A stretch of 64,000 bases of DNA, from the NCBI GenBank assembly GCA_964598765.1, contig CAZRCZ010000012.1:81132-145131 (forward strand), in the 5' to 3' direction. This DNA is from CAZRCZ01 sp964598765 (lineage in GTDB: Bacteria; Sumerlaeota; Sumerlaeia; MVZB01; JAJFLK01). How positions within the stretch are numbered: the stretch's first letter is position 1; each line of letters starts with the position of its first letter. A program made the translations under genes and the position numbers. This document shows, one piece after another, positions 53,318 to 63,800 of the stretch. Under the pieces are notes generated by a model that was not told the DNA's origin, did no database searches, and saw only the letters and a program-made list of their open reading frames with translations.

Positions 53318-54807
53318 ACAATTCCGAACAAGAAAACCCCTCCGGTTTGCCCGGGTGGATTCGGACCGGCGATACCGCGGCGGAAATTGTCGTCTGGCTC
53401 ATTCTGATCGGCGGTTTTTTTAGTCTCGGTTACGTGGTCAATCCTCTCCTGCGGGGTTGGGCTTGGTTGGCATGTGGATTGTTGGGAGCGTGGTCAGCCA
53501 TCGGCCTCGGCGCGGGGAGATGGGGGGGATCGGGATTGCGCACGGCGCGTTGCGGCATGGCGGTTCTGGCGATCCCGATTCTGTGGTGCGGATTCCAACT
53601 GATTCCTTTGTCCTCGGACTTCGTCCTCCGCATCTCGCCCGTTCAAAGGGAAATTCAAACCTCGTTTCGGGAGGCTGGATTATCCTTGCAAGGAAAAATT
53701 TCCCTTGCGCACAGTCCTGCCAAGGGATTGAGGTCATGGAACCAATTGGTGGCCTCCGGCTTGTTTTTCGCCGGTGTATGTCTCTTGACCGCCCGAAGAT
53801 CGTGCTCGCTTCGGCTCTGCGCGCTAGTCGCGTTGGTCTCGCTCGCCGAGGGTTGGATCGGCGCCATCCGTTACGCCAAGGGTGTGCCTCGCGCGAGCGG
53901 AGCCATCTTTAATTCGAATCACCACGCGGCGCTGGTCGTGATGGGTCTTCCGCTCTACTTCGCGCGCCTCGTTCAGTGGAAACGATATTCCCCCCGGCTT
54001 CGGTATGGTTCGATCATGAGCGGATCCAACCCGCTTCTCCTATTTTACGGTTTGGGGTTGGTGGCGATCATCGGATGGCTGGCGGCCATTTCACGAGGAT
54101 CTCTAATTTTGTCCGGGGGTGTCTTGGTCGTTTGGATCGTGATCGAATTCTGGGGCGCGTTGAGGGAATTGCGCGAGGGGGAAAAAATTCCCGTTTCAGC
54201 CTTGTTGATCGGTCTTTTGGCGGGAGTTGTCTTCTCGCTGTCGCTTGCCGCGTTGGTTACCTCGTCTTCGATTTATCAGGGATTTGCCACTCGCGGATGG
54301 AAGGATGAACTGAGCGGCGCGGGACGGATGGAGTTGTGGCGCGCGACCGCCGAGGCGCTCATGCAAACACCTTGGCTCGGATTAGGATTGTTCGGAACCG
54401 AAAACGCCCTGAACCAATACGGCGCGATGCCCATGACCTTGATCCCCATACGGTCGCACAATGACTATGTGCAAATCATCGCCGAGATGGGTGTTCCGGC
54501 CTCGGCGGTTGCCTTAATGTTTTTGGGGCGGATGTTGGTTTCCATGATCCGCGATTGGTCCGGACGAATCCGGCGCTCGGATTGGTCGCGCGGTCTGATG
54601 CAACGAGCGGCATTGGCCGGGGTTTTGGCGGCATTGGCGCACGCGGCGGTTGATTTTCATCTCCGCATTCCCGAAATCGGTTTTGTATTTTTGATTCTTT
54701 TGGCTCTTGCGGTCAACGAGGGAACCTTGCTAATCTCATCGGGGCGTCTTGCCCGACTCTGGAGTTTCAAGGGGAAGAAGCGGCGCGTGGAGCGCGAGGA
54801 CCGCTAA
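53314..54807 (+). CDS. O-antigen ligase/polymerase (Wzy-like)
   Basis: 497 residues from TTG 53314, whose TTGA overlaps the previous stop. About ten hydrophobic segments, with the typical central block FNSNHHAALVVMGLPLYFARL and a Wzy_C-like periplasmic loop (SHNDYVQIIAEMGVPASAVAL). These integral membrane enzymes polymerise or ligate undecaprenyl-linked oligosaccharide. The neighbouring Wza and Wzc genes support an exopolysaccharide role. Confidence 0.87.
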   Translation: MNNSEQENPSGLPGWIRTGDTAAEIVVWLILIGGFFSLGYVVNPLLRGWAWLACGLLGAWSAIGLGAGRWGGSGLRTARCGMAVLAIPILWCGFQLIPLSSDFVLRISPVQREIQTSFREAGLSLQGKISLAHSPAKGLRSWNQLVASGLFFAGVCLLTARRSCSLRLCALVALVSLAEGWIGAIRYAKGVPRASGAIFNSNHHAALVVMGLPLYFARLVQWKRYSPRLRYGSIMSGSNPLLLFYGLGLVAIIGWLAAISRGSLILSGGVLVVWIVIEFWGALRELREGEKIPVSALLIGLLAGVVFSLSLAALVTSSSIYQGFATRGWKDELSGAGRMELWRATAEALMQTPWLGLGLFGTENALNQYGAMPMTLIPIRSHNDYVQIIAEMGVPASAVALMFLGRMLVSMIRDWSGRIRRSDWSRGLMQRAALAGVLAALAHAAVDFHLRIPEIGFVFLILLALAVNEGTLLISSGRLARLWSFKGKKRRVEREDR

Positions 54808-54828
54808 TTTTGCGAATCGGCGAAGGCC

Positions 54829-56010
54829 GTGAAAGTGATGAGGATGATGGGACGGGTTCGAAGGGAACTGAGGATGATCGCAACGGGGAGGATTTCCGTC
54901 GCGGCGCTTCTCCAATTGTTGATCGGATGGTCGCTTTGCGGTTGCTTCTACCGTCACGTCTCGGAACCTGCGGTTGACCTCAAACGACCCGTCAGCGAGC
55001 TGAATCTGCAGGATTTGCTAAAGCAAAACAATTCGGATCCTCGACCGTCGGGTGATTACAAAATCGGCCCGGGCGACGTTCTGACGATCACACTGGTGGG
55101 TCGGCCGGATATCATCGAACAACCCGCCAATGCTCCCGAGGAAGGATTCACCGTAACGGACAACCCGATGTTGGTCCTTCCGTTGATCGGGGCGATTCGC
55201 GTTCACGGAAAAACCTCGGGGGAGCTTGAAAAAGACCTCAAGGAAGCCTACGTCAAATTCATCATTGATCCCCAGCCCAGCGTCATCATCAAGAAGTTCC
55301 AGAACAACCAAGTGGCCGTCTTGGGCCAAGTCAAGACTGCGGGAAAATTTCCCCTAAATCCGGGGGACACGCTTTTGGACGCGTTGTTTTCGGCGGGCGG
55401 AGTGACTACGATGGTCAATCCGGTCGCAGGATACCAACCGGCCGGGCGGTATCTGAAAATTTACCGCGAGAAGACCAACCGCGAGGAAAGGCGCGAAGTG
55501 ACGCTGGACGATCTCATCAAAAAAGTGATGGAGGGAAACCGCCTCCTGACGCGGGAGGAGATCACCATTCCCATTGACGATTATCTTCACACCCAAACGC
55601 TTGTGTATAATCTTCCGCTGATGCCCAACGACGTCATCTACGTGCCCGGAGCGGGCGCCGTCATGGTTCATGGAAGAGTGAACAAACCCGGCGTCGTGTA
55701 TTTGGGGCCGAGCGTCCGGACCGTCTCCGAAGTTCTGGAAACGGCGGGGGACTTAAAGTTCGGCGCCAAATCCGAAATTGCCGTTCTCCGCACCAGCCCC
55801 ACCGGCCAAACTCAATCGTATTACATGAACGGGCGGAGGATGATGCACCAAACCGCCCGCGATTTCACCCTCGAGGACGGCGATAAGATTTGGGTTTACA
55901 ACCATCCCGGTCGCATGGTGCTTGAATACCTCGGGAATTTCCTCCAACGCGGAACGAGCGCGGGACTTCAGGCCACTTACAATCCGATGATGGGAGCGGC
56001 GGTCCCGTGA
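54829..56010 (+). CDS. Outer-membrane polysaccharide export protein (Wza-like lipoprotein)
   Basis: 393 residues from GTG 54829; an ATG at 54874 gives MIATGRISVAALLQLLIGWSL followed by a lipobox CGC, so that start is also plausible. The Poly_export domain has DYKIGPGDVLTITLVGRPD; two SLBB-type domains follow (QVKTAGKFPLNPGDTLLDAL; GRVNKPGVVYLGPSVRTVSEVLE). It forms the outer-membrane channel for polysaccharide. The Wzc gene overlaps its stop (GTGA). Confidence 0.93.
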   Translation: MKVMRMMGRVRRELRMIATGRISVAALLQLLIGWSLCGCFYRHVSEPAVDLKRPVSELNLQDLLKQNNSDPRPSGDYKIGPGDVLTITLVGRPDIIEQPANAPEEGFTVTDNPMLVLPLIGAIRVHGKTSGELEKDLKEAYVKFIIDPQPSVIIKKFQNNQVAVLGQVKTAGKFPLNPGDTLLDALFSAGGVTTMVNPVAGYQPAGRYLKIYREKTNREERREVTLDDLIKKVMEGNRLLTREEITIPIDDYLHTQTLVYNLPLMPNDVIYVPGAGAVMVHGRVNKPGVVYLGPSVRTVSEVLETAGDLKFGAKSEIAVLRTSPTGQTQSYYMNGRRMMHQTARDFTLEDGDKIWVYNHPGRMVLEYLGNFLQRGTSAGLQATYNPMMGAAVP

Positions 56011-58385
56011 GTCACGTATCCGAACAATTGAACCCGGAGACCCTCCCGATGCTAGCCCCCCGGCTCGGCGAGCCGCTCCTCCAAATTGCCCATCCGCTGA
56101 CCTCCCTCGGGGAGGAGCAAGGAGAGGGCTTTGATCTTCGCCAGTTCGGCTACGTCATCATTCGTAGAAAATGGTTGATTTTGTTCATCTTGCTCACGGC
56201 GGTCTCGCTGACCGTTTTTCAGTTGCGCCGGGCCACTCCCATCTATAAGGCGGTCGCCGCGCTCAAATACGAGCCTGACACCTCCAAGATCGTCGAATTC
56301 CGAAACATTGAGGGGTCCGTCTCGAGCGGAACGGAAGACCTTTTGACGCAAGTGGAGGTAATTCGAAGCCGCCCGGTTGCCGAAGGCGTAATCAACGCGC
56401 TGGGCCTGAAGCTCGGAGGCAAGCCGCAACCCGACGCGGTCACGCCGCTGGCCACGGCCCAGCGGACTGTGAATCGTTTGCGAAATCTTTTCAACGCGAT
56501 GGTGGTTTGGGCGGGGCCGACAACATTGAAGAACCCCGTGAAGGAAGAGATCAAGGAGGCCATCCAAGCCCAGTCCGATGTTGAAAATCTGCTTTCCCGC
56601 GTCACGGTGGACTTGGAGAAGGGAACCAAACTCATCAGCGTGACGGTCTATGATCCCAGTCCCGAGATGGCCGCGAAGATCGCCAATGAATTTTGCTCCC
56701 AATACGTCAGGCTTTTGAACGAGGAGAAGAAACATTCGTTCGCCTACGCGACCGATTATCTGGAAGATCAGACCGAGAAGACCAAAATCCATCTCTCGGA
56801 GGCCGAAACCAAACTCTACGAATACAAGGGCAAATTCGACATGACGGTGATGGAGCATAAGGCGGAGACGGCCGTCAGCGCGCTGAAATCTCTCAATGAG
56901 CAGATTGAGAAGACCCAGCAGGACATTGTGACGTTCTCGGCGGAGGACAAGGGGGCGGACTCGGCGGAATTGCGGAAAGTGTTGGTGAGCCGGGATGCGA
57001 ACTACGAAAACCTCGTGAAGAAGTTGGACGAGCAACGTTTGAGCCGGGTGAGTTTGGCCGCGCAAAACACCCCCGATTATCCTCCCCTGAAAAAACTGGA
57101 TCGGGAAATCGCCGCGTTGGAGGAGCAAGTCAAGAGCGCGGCGGACTCGGCGACCAAGGACCTCAAGGCGCGCTCCAATCTGGCGAGTCTGCAATTGGAG
57201 AGCCTGAACAAGCGGTTGAAGGAGCAGGAGAGCCTAGTTGAGAAAATCCAGTTGGAGATGATCGAGTATCGAAAAATGCAGAGGGACGTGGAGAGCACGG
57301 ATCATCTTTACAAAAGCCTCTTGGATCGCTTCAAGGAGGTTGGGGTCGCGGCTGACATCAAACCCAGCAACGTCAGCGTCGTCAATCGCGCGATAATTCC
57401 CGGCGTCCCCGATTCCCCTCAGGTTTTGAAGATGCTCGCGCTGTTTACGCTGTGCGGTTTGATTATGGGAGTCGGGTTGGCCTTCTTGATTCACCGGATG
57501 GACCGTTCGATCAAGGACCCGCGAATGGTTGAAGTCAATCTGGGCGTGGCGACCTTGGGAACCGTTCCCTTTCTGAGCAGGGGAATCGGATTGCGGCTTG
57601 TCAAAAGGCCGGAGCGGGACAAGGTTCCGATTGTCGCCGACGCCCCCTCCAACTCCATTGAAGGCGAAGCTTTTCGATATCTTCGCACGTCGCTCCAATA
57701 TTCCGCTCCAACTCACACGCCTCAAATCGTCCTCATCAGCAGTTGCCTGCCCCGCGAAGGAAAGTCCACGATTGCCGCCAATTTGGCCGCGACGTTCGCC
57801 AGCAGGGGGCAGAAAACGCTTTTGATTGACGCCGACCTGAAGGCGCCGGTGGTGCACAAGTCGTTTGGAACCTACAAATGGCCGGGATTGAGCGAGGTGC
57901 TGACGGGACAGGAAAAATTGGAGACGGCCATTCGAGCCAGCGAATTGGAGGATCTATACTTGCTCACGGCGGGTCGGTCAACCCCCTCGCCGGTGGATTT
58001 GCTTGAAAGCTCCGCGATGGGCGAACTTTTGACCGACCTGAGGAAAAAGTTTTCCATCATCGTCATAGACGCGGCTCCGCTCTTCGGCATGGCCGATACC
58101 CTCGTTCTGGGGAAGCTGGCCGATGGACTTTGTCTGGTCATCAATCGCGGGAAGACGCATGCCGACGTGCTACACAAAGTCGTGGTGACTCTCCATCGTC
58201 TCAACATCCGCATCTTCGGGGCCATCTACAACACCAAACAGCGCACACACGCGGAAGTCGGAACTTATGGTTACGGCTATGGCTACGGCTATGGCTACGG
58301 CTACGGTCGGGGAAAGAACAAGGACGACGACGGCCCTCCGGCCAAGACTCCTTCCAAAGAATCCGCCGTCATCTCCCCTCCATGA
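56007..58385 (+). CDS. Wzc-like chain-length regulator and tyrosine kinase
   Basis: 792 residues from GTG 56007. A Wzz domain with TM1 (LILFILLTAVSLTVFQLRR), a long periplasmic coiled coil (about residues 245-410) and TM2 (LALFTLCGLIMGVGLAFLIH near 475) lead to a BY-kinase. Walker A is CLPREGKSTIAAN at about 577-590, Walker A' LLIDADLKAP, and Walker B IIVIDAAPLF. The C-terminal tail has seven successive Tyr-Gly pairs (58266-58307) followed by RGKNKDDDG; this is the kind of Tyr cluster that is autophosphorylated. It controls polymer length and export with Wza. Confidence 0.93.
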   Translation: MSHVSEQLNPETLPMLAPRLGEPLLQIAHPLTSLGEEQGEGFDLRQFGYVIIRRKWLILFILLTAVSLTVFQLRRATPIYKAVAALKYEPDTSKIVEFRNIEGSVSSGTEDLLTQVEVIRSRPVAEGVINALGLKLGGKPQPDAVTPLATAQRTVNRLRNLFNAMVVWAGPTTLKNPVKEEIKEAIQAQSDVENLLSRVTVDLEKGTKLISVTVYDPSPEMAAKIANEFCSQYVRLLNEEKKHSFAYATDYLEDQTEKTKIHLSEAETKLYEYKGKFDMTVMEHKAETAVSALKSLNEQIEKTQQDIVTFSAEDKGADSAELRKVLVSRDANYENLVKKLDEQRLSRVSLAAQNTPDYPPLKKLDREIAALEEQVKSAADSATKDLKARSNLASLQLESLNKRLKEQESLVEKIQLEMIEYRKMQRDVESTDHLYKSLLDRFKEVGVAADIKPSNVSVVNRAIIPGVPDSPQVLKMLALFTLCGLIMGVGLAFLIHRMDRSIKDPRMVEVNLGVATLGTVPFLSRGIGLRLVKRPERDKVPIVADAPSNSIEGEAFRYLRTSLQYSAPTHTPQIVLISSCLPREGKSTIAANLAATFASRGQKTLLIDADLKAPVVHKSFGTYKWPGLSEVLTGQEKLETAIRASELEDLYLLTAGRSTPSPVDLLESSAMGELLTDLRKKFSIIVIDAAPLFGMADTLVLGKLADGLCLVINRGKTHADVLHKVVVTLHRLNIRIFGAIYNTKQRTHAEVGTYGYGYGYGYGYGYGRGKNKDDDGPPAKTPSKESAVISPP

Positions 58386-58757
58386 TCGTCATCGTTTGAA
58401 ACCGGGCGGTTTCGGCGTCTGCATCCGCGCTCTGCCGCATCGCGGACATATCCATTTGCGCCGTTTGTGGAAGGAGCGGCTTTGCTCGCGCATCTTGACC
58501 TTGCAACGTCGGCAGAACATGAAACATTACGCCTCTATTGTTTTAATTGTTCAAGACGGAATTCGCTTTCCGGACGATGGTTTCTTTTTGGTTTTCCGCG
58601 CCCTTTTCACGGCTGAATTTTCGTAATTTTCCCCTTCTCCGGACCAGCCCGTCATCCGCTTAAACATTGACATTATTATTCCTCTCCATCAAAAATCCCC
58701 CAGTCAATTCCCGCCGTGAGGCCGAGGAAGAAGTCGCGCCGTCGAGGATCACACTCC
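58386..58757. other. Intergenic region without gene, 372 bases
   Basis: It lies between wzc-like and the coiled-coil membrane protein. A small GAAACC...GGTTTC hairpin is near 58398, without a T-run. A TTGACA hexamer at 58667-58672 lacks a good -10 partner. I see no conserved frame or RNA. Confidence 0.5.
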
Positions 58758-59432
58758 ATGATTCAAGCTTACAAATCGGACACGGGGCAATTTGTTCTGC
58801 TCCACCATCCTTCACAGACGGTCATCATTGACCCCAATCTGGAGGAAGCCTTCAACAAGATGCAAGCTTACATCAAGGAACACCATCCCGAAATGGCTCA
58901 GCGCGTGATGGAGCCGTTTGAAGAGGCGAAAGAAAGACAGCGGGATCGGGGTGGGATGGTCCGGAGCGGATTGTTGTTGGTTCTCGTCCTTCTGCCGTTC
59001 CTTTGGCTCGGCATTCTTCATTATACGATCGCCAGCATCGTAAGCGATTTCTTGGCGCGAGACCGCAAGCCGAGCGGTCCGATTGCGCAGGAGCAGAAGC
59101 AACTCCGCCAAGACGTGGATAAACTCCAGCAGGACGTTTCGGCCTTGGGGCAGTCATTAACGACGGCCAAGAGCGCCGCCCCTCCCGCTGAGGACTTACG
59201 GGCAATTAATCAGCAGGTCGAAGCCTTGAAACAACAGGTCGCCGGAGCGGTTCCGGACATCGCCTCGGTCAAAGAGAAAACCGCGCCGATGCTTGAGAAA
59301 CAAGGCATTCTCATCAACCAAATTGACGAGATGAAGCAATTGGTCAGCAAGCTGAACGGGGACGTGACCGCGCTTGCCGACAAAGTTTCCAAAATGACTC
59401 CCGCGCCTCCGGCGCCGAAGACCGCTCCCTGA
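58758..59432 (+). CDS. Coiled-coil membrane protein in the exopolysaccharide cluster, unknown
   Basis: 224 residues from ATG 58758. A soluble N-terminal stretch (FNKMQAYIKEHHPEMAQRVM) precedes one transmembrane helix (SGLLLVLVLLPFLWLGILHYTIASIV, about residues 70-95). The remainder is heptad-like coiled coil (LRQDVDKLQQDVSALGQSL; INQIDEMKQLVSKLNGDVT). Proline-rich C-terminus. Family unknown. It is 21 bases upstream of the MBOAT gene. Confidence 0.7.
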   Translation: MIQAYKSDTGQFVLLHHPSQTVIIDPNLEEAFNKMQAYIKEHHPEMAQRVMEPFEEAKERQRDRGGMVRSGLLLVLVLLPFLWLGILHYTIASIVSDFLARDRKPSGPIAQEQKQLRQDVDKLQQDVSALGQSLTTAKSAAPPAEDLRAINQQVEALKQQVAGAVPDIASVKEKTAPMLEKQGILINQIDEMKQLVSKLNGDVTALADKVSKMTPAPPAPKTAP

Positions 59433-59453
59433 GTCGGCGGCGCTTTTCCGCTC

Positions 59454-60866
59454 GTGAAATTCAATTCCCTCCCTTATCTGATCCTTTTGGCCGTCACGCT
59501 GGGCCTTTACATCAATCTTCGCTACATGGGGAGGCTGATTGTCCTTTTGGTCGCGAGCGTGGTCTTCTACGCCTTTTGGAGCGTCCCGCTCATCGGTCTG
59601 ATTCTAGTGCAGGCGGTCGTGGATTTCACGGCGGGACAATTGATCGAGAAATACCGCGGGACGTGGAAACCCAAGGCATGTCTCATTACCAGCATGACGG
59701 TCAATTTGGGCATCCTTGCCTTTTTCAAATACGTGAATTTCTTCAGCGAGAACATTCATTATTTGATGGGCGATACTTCCAACGCGAAAATTTTGGACAT
59801 TGTTCTGCCTCCCGGCATCAGCTTTTACACGTTCCATTCGATGAGCTACACGATTGACGTTTACCGCAAGCTCATTACTCCCTCCAAATCCTTCATCCGA
59901 TTTTTTCTCTACGTCATGTATTTCCCGCAGTTGGTCGCCGGACCGATCGCGCGCGCGGGTCAACTCATGCCGCAGATCGAATGCGCCGCGACTCAACCCT
60001 TCGTCATGGCCAACTTTGCCTCCGGTGTTCGCATGATCATCTGGGGGATGTTCAAGAAGACAATCCTCGCCGATTATTGCGGTCAAATCGCGGATTTGGT
60101 TTACAACAAGCCCCACGGTTACGATGGCTGGAGTTCGCTGGTGGCGACCTATGCATTCACCCTGCAAATCTACTGCGATTTTTCCGCCTACTCCGAAATC
60201 GCGCGCGGATCGGCACGATTGTTCGGAATTGATTTGGTTCAAAATTTTGACCAGCCCTATTTGGTTGCCGATGTCTCGCAATTCTGGCGACGATGGCACA
60301 TCTCCCTTTCGACGTGGATTCGGGATTATCTCTACATTCCGCTGGGCGGAAATCAATGCGGGAGGATTCGCGCTTTATTCAACCTTGTCGTCACGATGTT
60401 TCTCTCCGGTTTGTGGCACGGCGCGGCGTGGAATTTTGTTTTGTGGGGATTGTTCCACGGTTTTCTATTATTGATTCACACCATCGTGACGAGAATTCCC
60501 GCGTATGCCGCACTGCGCGCAATGGGAGGGCGCCTTTGGCAATTCTTTGCGTGGCTCTTGACGTTTCATCTCGTCGTCGCGGGTTGGATTTTGTTCCGGG
60601 TGAAGTCGGTCAAGGACGTCGGCCTTATTCTGTCCCAAATTGGCCATTCGTTTGCCTCCTTTTCCATGCCAACGCTCCCCCAGATGTTTTTCTTTCTTTT
60701 TGTGGGGGTGTTCCTGTTCGGCAGTTATATTTCAAGGCGATACCGGTTCGCCGACCGAATTGACGACGATCTGGGTTTCTCGATTCTCTTTTACGGAATC
60801 TTGATCGTCATTGTCGTTCTCTACGCTGTTCCGCAGGGACCGCAATTCATCTATTTTCAATTCTGA
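59454..60866 (+). CDS. MBOAT O-acyltransferase (AlgI-like)
   Basis: 470 residues from GTG 59454, standard MBOAT length. About ten membrane helices. Recognised blocks: LPPGISFYTFHSMSYTIDVYR, MYFPQLVAGPIARAGQLMPQ, YCDFSAYSEIARGSARLFGI, FWRRWHISLSTWIRDYLYIP and the catalytic-type His in FLSGLWHGAAWNFVLWG. It moves an acyl group, generally acetyl, across the membrane for polysaccharide O-acetylation. An SGNH-NHL-SGNH protein follows. Confidence 0.95.
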   Translation: MKFNSLPYLILLAVTLGLYINLRYMGRLIVLLVASVVFYAFWSVPLIGLILVQAVVDFTAGQLIEKYRGTWKPKACLITSMTVNLGILAFFKYVNFFSENIHYLMGDTSNAKILDIVLPPGISFYTFHSMSYTIDVYRKLITPSKSFIRFFLYVMYFPQLVAGPIARAGQLMPQIECAATQPFVMANFASGVRMIIWGMFKKTILADYCGQIADLVYNKPHGYDGWSSLVATYAFTLQIYCDFSAYSEIARGSARLFGIDLVQNFDQPYLVADVSQFWRRWHISLSTWIRDYLYIPLGGNQCGRIRALFNLVVTMFLSGLWHGAAWNFVLWGLFHGFLLLIHTIVTRIPAYAALRAMGGRLWQFFAWLLTFHLVVAGWILFRVKSVKDVGLILSQIGHSFASFSMPTLPQMFFFLFVGVFLFGSYISRRYRFADRIDDDLGFSILFYGILIVIVVLYAVPQGPQFIYFQF

Positions 60867-60896
60867 TCCAACGAATCCCGGCATGGGTTCTTCTGC

Positions 60897-63800
60897 ATGA
60901 GCGAAGTCAAGGGCGCAATCTGGAACCGGGGGCATCTGTTGGATGAGTTGAGTCGTCCTCGACGTCCTTGGATTTGGGGGGTGGGAGTCTTAGCCGTGGT
61001 TCTCGTGGCCGACTTCCTGTTGGGAATGGCGCGTCCCGCGAAGGAAACCCAAACCGAGTTGCCCTTGGAGGAAGCGGAGGATGTTAGCCGCTTAGTCATT
61101 CAAATGAAACAATCGTCCGGCCGCCCGTGGTTATTGCTGGGGGATTCGGTCTTGGCTGGAGATGTTTTAGCTGGAAAGGTCAAGGACTGGCGCCACCAAA
61201 GAGTTTTGGATTTGATGCGACAAGAGAAAAATCCTTCCTATCCCGACACGTTCCAGCAAATCGCATTGAACGGGATGTTGCCCGTGGATATGCTACGGAT
61301 TGTGACGGAATTGGACCGTGTGGATCCGGGGGGGAAGATTGGGTTGGTCGTGGAATTGAACCCGCGCTTTTTCTCGCAAGCCTACCTGAACCAGACCTTG
61401 TGCACGAGGTCTTGGTTGAATGAGCTTGCGCCTTCCTTGATTCAGGGGGGGCGCTTGAAAATTTTCAGATGGATCGGACAGGAGGCCAAGACCGGCGAAA
61501 AATGGCTACGCGATCAGCTACCGGTCATTCGGCATTTGAGGTATTTGCAATCCAAGCCGCCGATGCCCGATGCGTCGGTGTTCGCACCGGGGCAGGAAGA
61601 GAAGACGACGGCGTCGGGGGAGTTGGCGGGGATGGCGCGCGTGGCGGAGCATTACCGGGACCCGGACCTGAGCGAAGAGGGGGCGCAGGGGCAGGCGTTG
61701 CGGGAGATGGTCCATCATGCGCGGTCCACGGGGCGCAAGGCGATTTTCTTCACGACGCCGTTGAACGACGAGTTCATGCGGGGGGCGATGAGCGAGCGGC
61801 GGTATGGGGATTACATCGCGGAGCTAGGGGGGATCGTGAACTGCGAACAAGAGCGTCAAAGCAGTCTGGTGAATTTGGATCATCCGTTGTTCGCGCCGTC
61901 GTATTTCGTGGACCACTGTCATTTGTGGCCGGATGGGAACCGGCTATTGGCGATCAACTTGTTGCATGAGATGAACGTGGGGTTGCGAAGCGCGCCCGCC
62001 GAAAATGAGATGGTGTATTTGGAAGATCCGGATCAGTCGCTGGTTTACAGCACGGAGACGGGATTTTGCGACGGCGCGGCGTGGCAGACCTTATTCAATG
62101 CTCCGGATGGGATTGCCGTGGGAGAGGGTCAGCGGGTGATCGTGGCCGACACGGGGAATCACTGTTTGAGGGAGTTGCGCGGAAATCTGCAGACCGTGCG
62201 AGTGGTTGCGGGTCAACCCGATTCGGCGGGGTTGGCTGATGGTCCGGCGCCGGAGTCCCGGCTGGAGACGCCGCGACAGCCCTGCTTTGCCGGAGACGCA
62301 GTGTATTTTTCGGACGCCGAAGGGAAGCAATTGAGACGGCTGGAGAATGATCGAGTAAGCACCGAATTTGTTTTGTCCGGTCCGCAATGGCAAAAGATCG
62401 GAGCCATTCGGGAGCGAGGGGGATTGCTCTATCTCTTGGACTCGCATTTTCGGATTTTGGAGTATGATCCGGCGACACATCGAACCAAGGCGGCAGTTGC
62501 TTGTGAAACGGGAGAATCCATCCGAAGCTTTGACATTGCGCCTGATTTTAGATTCTTCGTCGCGAGCGGAAAAAATCAGATCTGGGTCGGAGAAGGGGGA
62601 AAACCGCTCACGGTTGGCGGAAAGGAGATGCGCCTTTGGTTCCCGAACACCGGCGCCAATCTTCTAAAAAACGGTTTCCCCGTTGCCTTTGACAAGGCCC
62701 ATTTTTCCGCGATCATGGATATTCAATACGTCCAGCGTTACGACGGGATTATAGTTCAAGACGAGGTTGTTCCCAAACGACGCCATCCGGATAACCCCAA
62801 AGTGGAAGTCACCGAACGGATTCACCTGCGGTTTCTCCGCACTCGGGATAGCCAAGTGTATTTGTGGAACAAGGACCGGATTTTTTCCGTCCCGACGTGG
62901 CAAAATAATACCATGGATGGTCTAAGCTCTCCCTACCACGTCGGCAACATGGCGTTGGATCAGGAGACGGCATCGCTCTTCTATTCGGAGCGAAATCGCT
63001 CCCGGCTCTATCGGATTGGGGATGGAATCTGGGAGATGGCGAAGGAGGGAAATGCGGCCTACGCCGATCCCGGAACAGACGGCGCGCAATACGCGCTGGC
63101 CAACCTCAAACCGGACCGATACCTGCATCAACGGAGCGAACGTCTCGACCGCGAAGGTCCATATACGGGAATGCTCATTGGCTCATCGCTTTTTATGTTC
63201 ACCGAGATGCTTGGCACGGATGGCCGTTACTCGGCGGGGCGACTTTTGGAGTCGCATTTGCGCGACGCGCTGGGTTATCGCGACGGTATGCGGTTGAATC
63301 TAATGAACAGAATCATTTGGGGATTGAACTTCGAGGCCACGCTCTCCTCGTTGGAAACTTACGTCAACTCCGGCGCTCGATTGGATTTTGTCATCTTGGA
63401 AATCTTTCCCCTGACCTTTGGGGATTGGAAGGATTTCAACCTCATGCATTATTCCAAGGCGGAATTGCTCACCATGCTTAACAAGTTTGCCGAGGTTGCG
63501 CGAAAGTATGACACGAAACTGATTTTTTTGAATAACTGCGGGATGTTCTCGCCGCGAGCCGAAGGGTTGAGGAGCACTCCGGAAACTCTGAAACCCCTTT
63601 TCGCCATGGCCCGCGAGATGGGATTTGATGTGCTTGAACCGTCCGACGAACTTGTGCGGGATTATTTGGCGCTCGCGCCATGGGGTTCGCCCCCCTATGC
63701 GGGACACCATGCCTCACCTTGGGCCATTGATGCGACCATGAGTAAAATTGCGTCCATGCTTTATCCCAAACTACGCGATTATCTTAAGGGGCGGGTTCCC

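Noticed and set aside
58667..58695. TTGACA with CAAAAA as a promoter of the coiled-coil gene
   Set aside because: The -35 is perfect but the -10 position matches poorly at 17 or 18 bases spacing.
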